Shown here piece by piece: positions 9,201 through 11,024 of a stretch of DNA of 11,024 bases. The DNA comes from Saccoglossus kowalevskii (lineage: Eukaryota; Hemichordata; Enteropneusta; Harrimaniidae): assembly GCF_000003605.2 (NCBI RefSeq), contig NW_003155255.1, positions 56,650 through 67,673 of the forward strand. Direction: 5' to 3'. Both the position numbers and the translations under genes were made by a program. Each line of letters begins with the position of its first letter. Position 1 is the first letter of the stretch. The notes under the pieces were generated by a model. The model was not told where the DNA came from. It saw only the letters and a list, made by a program, of their open reading frames with translations, and did no database searches.

Positions 9201-9664
9201 GCGAACACAATAATAATAATGTTGTTACAACAAACAGAAGCCATCTAATTGTACTTGAGAACTCAAACATTAATAGAAATGTATAATTAACCATAATTCG
9301 GTATATTTATAGATTTAATTCGGAATAATGCAGATGATTGTGAAAAAAACACATTTATTTAATAATTCATGAAGTTATTCTGCCTTAATATGAGAAGTGT
9401 TGATGATATCCTACCTTGTACTAACACTGTAAACACAAACCCCAATATTTCCAGCACTGTCAGTAGCAGTGTATCGAATAGTGTGATAACCCTCAGTATA
9501 TGAAGACCCAGACGGCTGGCCTTCCACTTGCACTGCGACTATACTTTCACCTGAGTTGTCTGTGGCTTGTGGTTCAATCCACGATGTCGTGTTTTCTCTG
9601 GTACCCTCGTTTGCAAACGTTACGATGGAACTTGGACACGTTGTAAATGTTGGTGGTGTAACAT
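42..9664 (-). CDS. Multi-exon CCP/HYR mosaic gene, partial at both ends (19 exons)
   Basis: Nineteen minus-strand exons together encode 13 CCP/sushi and 4 HYR domains. Transcript order is E1 HYR; E2-E6 CCP; E7+E8 HYR; E9-E11 CCP; E12+E13 HYR; E14-E16 CCP; E17 HYR; E18, E19 CCP. Seen directly: each exon has AG/GT borders (one GC), outer borders of domains are in phase 1, lengths of single-domain exons are multiples of three, and no exon has an internal stop. E19 ends with a donor, so more exons lie to the left; no certain start is seen on the right. Known of the families: HYR is an Ig-like adhesion module found with CCPs in SVEP1 and hyalin, and CCPs bind proteins, including complement components. 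Inferred: a secreted or membrane-anchored adhesion or recognition protein. No transmembrane segment, EGF, VWA or pentraxin domain is visible here, so I give no symbol. The E1-E2 junction is uncertain, and two adjacent transcripts are possible. Confidence 0.9.
385..508. repeat. Foldback (inverted-repeat) element, possible MITE
   Basis: Arms 385-428 and 465-508 are inverted copies, 36 of 44 positions identical, with blocks AAAGTATGCAC and AGACAGTACA perfect. Pairing continues weakly inward (TATCGGCC against CATCGACC), leaving a small GC-rich loop. TA dinucleotides lie at 386-387 and 506-507, consistent with a TA target-site duplication, though TA is common in this background. No transposase is encoded. 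It could be a MITE or a long hairpin transcript; a miRNA precursor is less likely. Confidence 0.75.
674..692. promoter_or_regulatory. CArG box next to octamer motif
   Basis: CCATATTTGG (674-683) is a perfect CC(A/T)6GG serum-response CArG box, and ATTTGCAT (685-692) is a perfect POU/octamer motif one base away. The CArG box lies inside a small inverted repeat TTCCA-N4-TGGAA. On the minus strand an ATG in the context AAAGATGGCTGCC (near TISU/YY1) follows about 40 bases downstream. Motif matches are real; function is inferred, and AT-rich introns produce such matches by chance. Confidence 0.3.
718..762. repeat. Short inverted repeat
   Basis: CGCCATAAGATACCGC (718-733) and GCTGTAACTTATGGCG (747-762) are inverted copies with 14 of 16 matches, loop 13 bases. 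Intronic; possibly an end of a decayed element or a chance hairpin. Confidence 0.55.
844..1032 (-). CDS. E18: CCP/sushi domain exon
   Basis: 189 bp, phase 1-1, acceptor TTTCAG, donor G|GTGCCT. Motifs: VRQCPLLPIPSHATVVGVC, GSTCYVRCDTGHTLRGS, NFTCEYDGSRMIW, DQPVCEG. Six cysteines, Trp, NFT sequon. First CCP after an HYR. The donor GTGCCT matches the consensus poorly after +3; if unused, the frame continues 8 codons (AYIILFNY) to a stop. Phase and length favour splicing there. Confidence 0.9.
1033..1515 (-). other. Intron E17-E18 (483 bp)
   Basis: AT-rich, no exon seen on either strand. The only structure found is a nested pair of inverted repeats at 1267-1340. Confidence 0.8.
1267..1340. repeat. 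Nested inverted repeats
   Basis: Outer pair CACGTCCT (1267-1274) and AGGACGTG (1333-1340), perfect over 8; inner hairpin ATAAGGT (1305-1311) and ACCTTAT (1318-1324), perfect over 7 with a 6-base loop. May be a decayed foldback element. Confidence 0.45.
1516..1758 (-). CDS. E17: complete HYR domain in one exon, four cysteines
   Basis: 243 bp, phase 1-1, acceptor ATTACAG, donor CAGG|GTAAAA. Reads DTQTPVFTTCPDDISVYAD, IAWSIGVDDNDGN, PTVTCDYQSG, YSVTCTATDQIGNEETC, VFRLSVQG. All four canonical HYR cysteines are present, unlike the three other HYRs here. An NST sequon lies before the Trp strand. Intron-free, like E1. Confidence 0.95.
1909..2109 (-). CDS. E16: CCP/sushi domain exon
   Basis: 201 bp, phase 1-1, acceptor TTTCAG, donor G|GTATGT. 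Motifs: EINCVPLVPPNGASVSP, VKC, GDICTFHCTHHGYEVVP, AITC, GDWSANTTSLQCVG. Six cysteines, Trp, NTT sequon. LVPPNGASVSP is a textbook sushi first strand. The intron to E15 is the shortest in the gene (80 bp). Confidence 0.95.
2190..2381 (-). CDS. E15: CCP/sushi domain exon
   Basis: 192 bp, phase 1-1, acceptor CTCATAG, donor G|GTAAGT. Motifs: VTCPALSTPSNAIKSGC, YGTICSFYCDYGYKESG, QSQC, DGTWSTNNFTCSG. Six cysteines, Trp, NFT sequon in the Trp-to-last-cysteine loop. CPALS.P at cysteine 1 resembles E3, which holds the same place in the HYR-CCP-CCP-CCP order. Confidence 0.95.
2496..2681 (-). CDS. E14: CCP/sushi domain exon, post-HYR type
   Basis: 186 bp, phase 1-1, acceptor TTTTTAG, donor A|GTAAGT. 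Motifs: VYRCQAFQTSFGGQVEC, HGAVCTFTCNEGYRLVGS, RSCERNDTGYMYW, AAMCE. Six cysteines, Trp, NDT sequon. Cysteine-1 and cysteine-5 contexts (RCQ.F, SCER.NDT) match E9. Confidence 0.95.
2798..2916 (-). CDS. E13: C-terminal part of split, cysteine-free HYR domain
   Basis: 119 bp, acceptor ATTATAG, donor G|GTAAGT, phase 2 to 1. Reads QAGHRGPSEYFPEGSTTVTY, IASDASGNYALHDIKVRVAG. The G..Y.A.D.SGN.A pattern and the V.VxG end mark it as HYR. Cysteine 4 is replaced by His (ALH instead of ATC), cysteine 3 by Tyr, and cysteine 2 is absent, so with E12 the whole domain has no cysteine at all. Confidence 0.93.
3020..3155 (-). CDS. E12: N-terminal part of split, cysteine-free HYR domain
   Basis: 136 bp, acceptor TTTTAG, donor AAAG|GTAGGT, phase 1 to 2. 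Reads DVAPPVFLASSEQFVNVEA, NSTLSVVYFDEPDATDNSGN, VTIKR. The DVxPPxF start and EPxATDNSGN motif are clear HYR hallmarks, yet the usual TCP is ASS, so cysteine 1 is missing. Sequons NST and NVT. Its intron lies about 14 residues further into the domain than that of E7/E8. Confidence 0.93.
3290..3487 (-). CDS. E11: CCP/sushi domain exon with probable GC donor
   Basis: Acceptor TCTTACAG, phase 1 start. Motifs: VTVTCPGPLQIDNGVIEP, AEC, YDIVCNLQCNQGYEQIG, SKRC, GVWSHMNETICK. Six cysteines, core Trp, NET sequon between Trp and the last cysteine. At the place where every other CCP exon has G|GT the sequence reads AAAG|GCACGG. A GC donor there gives 198 bp, phase 1-1, and joins E12 in frame. Without splicing the frame adds about 11 residues and stops at TGA (3255-3257). 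The nearby GTCTCG would be phase 0 and break the frame. Domain certain, donor inferred. Confidence 0.88.
3556..3620. repeat. (GTTAT)13 microsatellite
   Basis: Thirteen perfect pentamers, 65 bp, without interruption, in the 203-bp intron between E10 and E11. The purity suggests recent expansion and likely length polymorphism. Confidence 0.97.
3691..3879 (-). CDS. E10: CCP/sushi domain exon
   Basis: 189 bp, phase 1-1, acceptor TTAACAG, donor G|GTATGG. Motifs: VTCPVPSVRNGYVSSC, PTECEFRCDRGFATNKS, TRQC, FSGDDFQCDG. Six cysteines and one sequon (NKS). The core Trp expected before the last cysteine is replaced, apparently by the Phe of NQVFSG. It is the second CCP after its HYR. A 1,024-bp intron separates it from E9. 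Confidence 0.93.
3880..4903 (-). other. Intron E9-E10 (1,024 bp)
   Basis: AT-rich. Translation of all frames shows no CCP or HYR signature and no recognisable transposon protein; open stretches at 4164-4403 (minus) and 4178-4390 (plus) overlap one another and resemble nothing known. I see no tandem repeat here. Confidence 0.75.
4904..5128 (-). CDS. E9: CCP/sushi domain exon, long post-HYR type
   Basis: 225 bp, phase 1-1, acceptor GTTTTAG, donor C|GTAAGT. Motifs: VTRCQGFTPATHAMWK, HGSC, VYGSVCEMTCLPGYNLS, LWSCERANDTIIDGFW, RMPECI. Six cysteines; sequons NLS, NKS and NDT. Longest CCP exon. It shares RCQ.F at cysteine 1 and SCER.NDT at cysteine 5 with E14, the other CCP that directly follows a split HYR, pointing to duplication of an HYR-CCP block. 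Confidence 0.95.
5241..5409 (-). CDS. E8: C-terminal part of split HYR domain
   Basis: Acceptor TTATACAG, donor CAAG|GTAAGC; 169 bp, phase 0 to 1. Reads ARDAGINFPSTLVEIDWAQV, then LSEGSHIMTYVATDAAGNSA, then TCSFLYTVQG. The TYVATDAAGNSATC motif and the VQG end are diagnostic of HYR. Cysteine 4 is present and pairs with cysteine 1 of E7; cysteines 2 and 3 are absent (Trp region and Tyr instead). The intron separating it from E7 carries an inverted-repeat element. Confidence 0.9.
5462..5620. mobile_element. TA-flanked terminal-inverted-repeat element (MITE-like)
   Basis: The 28-base ends 5462-5489 and 5593-5620 are inverted copies with 21 of 28 matches; the inner core GTCGTCAnCTGCGCAnGC matches at all 16 specified positions. 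Both ends abut TA (5460-5461 and 5621-5622), the target duplication of Tc1/mariner-type elements. The 159 bp encode no protein and are GC-richer than the host intron. It sits inside the 269-bp intron that separates the two halves of the second HYR, in the part between E8 and E7, without touching either splice site. Superfamily assignment is an inference from the TA only. Confidence 0.75.
5679..5779 (-). CDS. E7: N-terminal part of split HYR domain
   Basis: Acceptor CCGGTAG, phase 1 start (G/AT, Asp). Reads DITAPEVTCPSDMVLVAP, NTTTPVWNWEPVM, i.e. the HYR first strands with cysteine 1 and the W..EP motif, plus an NTT sequon. The frame closes at TAA 8 codons further on, so it must splice. I choose donor ATG|GTGCGT, 101 bp, phase 0, which restores the frame of E8 and a normal HYR length. 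A second in-frame solution exists: donor AA|GTAATC with exon end at 5656 joined to an E8 start at 5404 (CCAG|A), giving six more residues overall. Acceptor sure, donor moderately sure. Confidence 0.8.
5780..6229 (-). other. Intron E6-E7 (450 bp)
   Basis: Strongly AT-rich, particularly 5880-6040. No exon, repeat array or hairpin of note found on either strand. Confidence 0.75.
6230..6436 (-). CDS. E6: CCP/sushi domain exon
   Basis: 207 bp, phase 1-1, acceptor TTCTAG, donor G|GTGATG. Motifs: IVMCDPVEEPEHGNITLC, then an acidic loop (EGDVVDVDDSQKYG), SYCVASCDIGYTANG, SRKC, GEWDGVPLQCTG. Six cysteines, core Trp, sequons NIT and NGS. The stretch between cysteines 2 and 3 holds six acidic residues, more than in the other CCPs. 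Last of the run of five CCPs before the second HYR. Confidence 0.95.
6594..6788 (-). CDS. E5: CCP/sushi domain exon
   Basis: 195 bp, phase 1-1, acceptor GTCACAG, donor A|GTAATG. Motifs: AITCASNDLPDPINGY, KNCSD, YGSTCLLNCNYGYLP, PRTC, GYGVWSNGTISCQ. Six cysteines, core Trp, sequons NCS and NGT, the latter in the loop between Trp and the last cysteine. The DLPDPINGY segment is a typical CCP N-terminal strand. Confidence 0.95.
6789..8297 (-). other. Intron E4-E5 (1,509 bp)
   Basis: Largest intron. 6789-7243 and 8017-8297 are AT-rich sequence in which I see no exon or repeat; the middle is a 43-bp tandem array (7244-8016). Confidence 0.8.
7244..8016. repeat. 43-bp tandem repeat array, about 18 copies
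   Basis: Consensus pieces in order: CCCATTATATACC, (A/G)AGATATAATTAGTA, (T/C)CGAGTTCAGGATT. Units range from about 40 to 48 bp. A subset lacking TATA after CCATTA (about 7390-7530) clusters together, and a distinct variant with AGATAAGAATTCACTATTAC recurs at 7591 and 7720, 129 bp apart, i.e. exactly three units, showing higher-order duplication. The last units (after about 7955) are degenerate. Not a CRISPR: no unique spacers. Confidence 0.93.
8298..8495 (-). CDS. E4: CCP/sushi domain exon
   Basis: 198 bp, phase 1-1, acceptor CAACAG, donor G|GTAAAC. Motifs: VRTCQTPDVSDGMV, SSFC, YGSLCDFSCKEGYRLEG, SVSC, GVWLQLFPTCEG. Six cysteines; sequons NSS and NDT lie between cysteines 1 and 3. The GSLCDFSCKEGYRLEG core is a near-consensus six-cysteine sushi core. 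It is followed by the largest intron (1,509 bp), which carries a tandem array. Confidence 0.95.
8590..8772 (-). CDS. E3: CCP/sushi domain exon
   Basis: 183 bp, phase 1-1, acceptor TTTGCAG, donor G|GTATGG. Motifs: AKECPALSPPLYG, GGDQC, STWCNFECDIGYDLIG, YIYC, TKWNGEQPYCKG. Six cysteines and the core Trp are present. It is the shortest CCP exon of the set and the only CCP without an N-glycosylation sequon. Its position (second CCP after an HYR) matches E10, E15 and E19. Intron to E4 is only 94 bp. Confidence 0.93.
9007..9198 (-). CDS. E2: CCP/sushi domain exon
   Basis: 192 bp, phase 1-1, acceptor TTCGCAG, donor C|GTGAGT. Motifs in order: VIYCVGHQHDPG, STNC, GSECQFMCVPGYNLTG, SSRC, GVWSNPQPYCQ. 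Six cysteines at CCP spacing, the Trp before the last cysteine, and an NLT sequon are present. As the first CCP after an HYR it belongs with E9 and E14, which have a longer, NDT-like insertion between cysteine 5 and Trp (here ADNTPSGVW). The reading frame stays open upstream through the acceptor to an ATG at 9244 and would encode a hydrophobic leader; I treat that as a possible alternative start, not the default, because the first cysteine sits exactly where other CCP exons have it after their acceptor. Confidence 0.9.
9304..9311 (-). promoter_or_regulatory. Possible TATA box upstream of alternative start at 9244
   Basis: TATAAATA on the minus strand, 60 bases upstream of an ATG (9244) whose frame runs through a hydrophobic stretch into E2. 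Spacing would allow initiation about 30 bases downstream with a short leader. In AT-rich intron sequence a chance match is quite likely. Confidence 0.2.
9415..9664 (-). CDS. E1: HYR domain exon, donor in conflict with E2 frame
   Basis: Acceptor ATAAG at 9665-9669 opens the exon in phase 1 (codon G/AT). The reading gives DVTPPTFTTCP, then SWIEPQATDNSG, then RYTATDSAGNIGVCVYSV, a full HYR of about 80 residues with cysteines 1 and 4 but not 2 and 3; an NTT sequon is present. The best donor is CAAG|GTAGGA after 9415, giving 250 bp and leaving phase 2, whereas E2 starts in phase 1. Joining them makes a TGA nine codons later. Two weaker donors keep phase 1: exon end at 9422 (243 bp, exactly the length of HYR exon E17) or at 9428 (237 bp). 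Paralogous HYR exons end in VQG or VAG; here a missing GT dinucleotide before ACAAG would explain the shift. Domain call firm, right border firm, left border uncertain. Confidence 0.8.
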
Positions 9665-9984
9665 CTTATGAATGTGCACAAAATGAAAGATGAACGAATA
9701 TATACACCTATATATTTTGGAACATTGTCGAAATGTATTTGTAGTTTCATAGAGACATTTTCATGTTTGTAGTATATCTGCATTGTGAGTAATATATACT
9801 CAATACCCGTTTAAACCGCCATTGACAAGATATGCTGTATTCAAATGCTGGTTAACTGATCTTGTATTTTTAGCAATATTTTTTGAAGTATGCTATAATA
9901 TCCCTGTTTGTCCTATGAGATATGTGTCAAAGATGATAATTGTCTTAGAATGACGTTCATTAGGCTTGAATGAATCGGTGTTTT
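9665..9984 (-). other. Non-coding sequence upstream of E1
   Basis: Starts with the E1 acceptor, so it is the 3' part of an intron or, if E1 is not used, intergenic. It is AT-rich. An 8-bp perfect hairpin, AATATATA-CACC-TATATATT, lies at 9697-9716. No further exon recognised. Confidence 0.6.
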
Positions 9985-11024
9985 CACAGCTATTGGAGAT
10001 GAAGACACGACTATAGACACAGCTATATACACAACTATGGACACAGCTATGGACACAGCTATGGACACAGCTATTGGCACAGCTATGGACACAGCTATGG
10101 ACACAGATATGTACACAGCTATAGACACAGCTATGGACACAAATATAGACACAAATATAGACACAGCTATATACACAACTATGGACACAGCTATGGACAC
10201 AAATATAGACACAGCTATATACACAACTATGGACACAGCTATGGACACAAATATAGACACAGCTATATACACAACTATGGACACAGCTATTGACACAAAT
10301 ATAGACACAGCTATATACACAACTATGGACACAGCTATAGACACAAATATAGACACAGCTATATACACAACTATGGACACAGCTATGGACACAAATATAG
10401 ACACAGCTATATACACAACTATGGACACAGCTGTATACACAAATATAGACACAGCTATATACACAAATATAGACACAGCTATTGACACAGCTATAGACAC
10501 AGCTGTAGACACAGCTATATACACAACTATAGACACAGCTATATACACAACTATAGACACAGCTATAGACACAGCTATGGACACAGCTATATACACAACT
10601 ATGGACACAGCTATAGACACAACTATAGACACAGCTATGGACACAGCTATATACACAACTATAGACACAGCTATGGACACAGCTATAGACACAGCTATAG
10701 ACACAGCTATATACACAACTATAGACACAGCTATGGACACAGCTATGGACACAGCTATGAACACAGCTATAGACACAGCTATATACACAGCTATAGACAC
10801 AGCTATAGACACAGCTATTGACACAGCTATATACACAACTATAGACACAGCTATGGACACAGCTATGGACACAGCTATAGACAACGCTACAGGCACAGCT
10901 ATATACACAACTATGGACACAGCTATGGACACAGCTATAGACACAGCTATAGACACAGCTATATACACAACTATAGACACAGCTATAGACACAGCTATAT
11001 ACACAACTATGGACACAAATATAG
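9985..11024. repeat. 12-bp minisatellite in exact register, runs off the window
   Basis: From 10021 to the right edge there are 83 complete 12-bp units plus 8 bases without a single indel; units before 10021 are degenerate. Main unit agctatRgacac, with aactat and aaatat classes and a tatacac variant. The aactat unit nearly always follows an agctatatacac unit. From about 10141 to 10440 four units form a 48-bp higher-order repeat. Because 12 is divisible by 3, frames on both strands stay open: a minus-strand frame of 367 codons (9913-11016) reads VSIA/VSIV/VYIA tetrapeptides, and a plus frame reads DTAM/DTAI/YTTM. I do not call a gene. Confidence 0.95.

Noticed and set aside
9574-9783. Minus-strand 69-codon open frame overlapping E1
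   Set aside because: It is a different frame from the HYR reading and spans the E1 acceptor; the overlapping frame gives a clear HYR domain.
9913-11016. 367-codon minus-strand open frame as a protein-coding gene
   Set aside because: It is the translation of a 12-bp tandem repeat, which keeps frames open on both strands by periodicity; the start is an arbitrary ATG within the array and the peptide is a monotonous hydrophobic repeat.
1-11024. tRNA, rRNA or snRNA genes
   Set aside because: No A/B-box pair with cloverleaf, rRNA core or snRNA motif was recognised on either strand by eye.

Overview
The window is eukaryotic: AT-rich, with long non-coding stretches, no bacterial operon layout, and a series of short open blocks on the minus strand each bounded by an AG acceptor and a GT donor. 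The blocks encode extracellular sushi (CCP) and hyalin-repeat (HYR) domains. An invertebrate deuterostome (hemichordate, cephalochordate or echinoderm) is the likeliest source because such CCP/HYR mosaics are abundant there; the lineage is an inference, and the sequence alone does not settle it.

The main content is one minus-strand mosaic gene, incomplete at both ends, of which I can define 19 exons (called E1 to E19 in transcript order, from 9664 down to 42). They encode HYR, 5 CCP, HYR, 3 CCP, HYR, 3 CCP, HYR and at least 2 CCP. All 13 CCPs are one domain per exon, in phase 1-1, with six cysteines. Two HYRs are single exons (E1, E17) and two are split by an intron at different positions (E7/E8, E12/E13). 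No exon contains an in-frame stop. The product should be a secreted or cell-surface, N-glycosylated adhesion or recognition protein; SVEP1/polydom and hyalin are the closest well-known architectures.

Introns carry the other structure. 252-843 has a foldback element (385-508) and a CArG/octamer motif cluster. 3488-3690 has a perfect (GTTAT)13 microsatellite. 5410-5678, which splits an HYR domain, holds a 159-bp TA-flanked terminal-inverted-repeat element. 6789-8297 holds about 18 copies of a 43-bp tandem repeat with 129-bp higher-order structure. Upstream of E1, 9985 to the right edge is a 12-bp minisatellite that stays in exact register for about 1 kb.

The observations most worth a second look are: the HYR family loses cysteines in pairs (4, 2, 2, 0); the best donor of E1 is out of frame with E2 while E2 has its own possible leader and TATA box; E11 seems to use a GC donor; and two HYR paralogues are interrupted by introns at non-matching sites, one intron carrying a MITE-like element. 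I found no RNA gene, CRISPR array or intact transposase.
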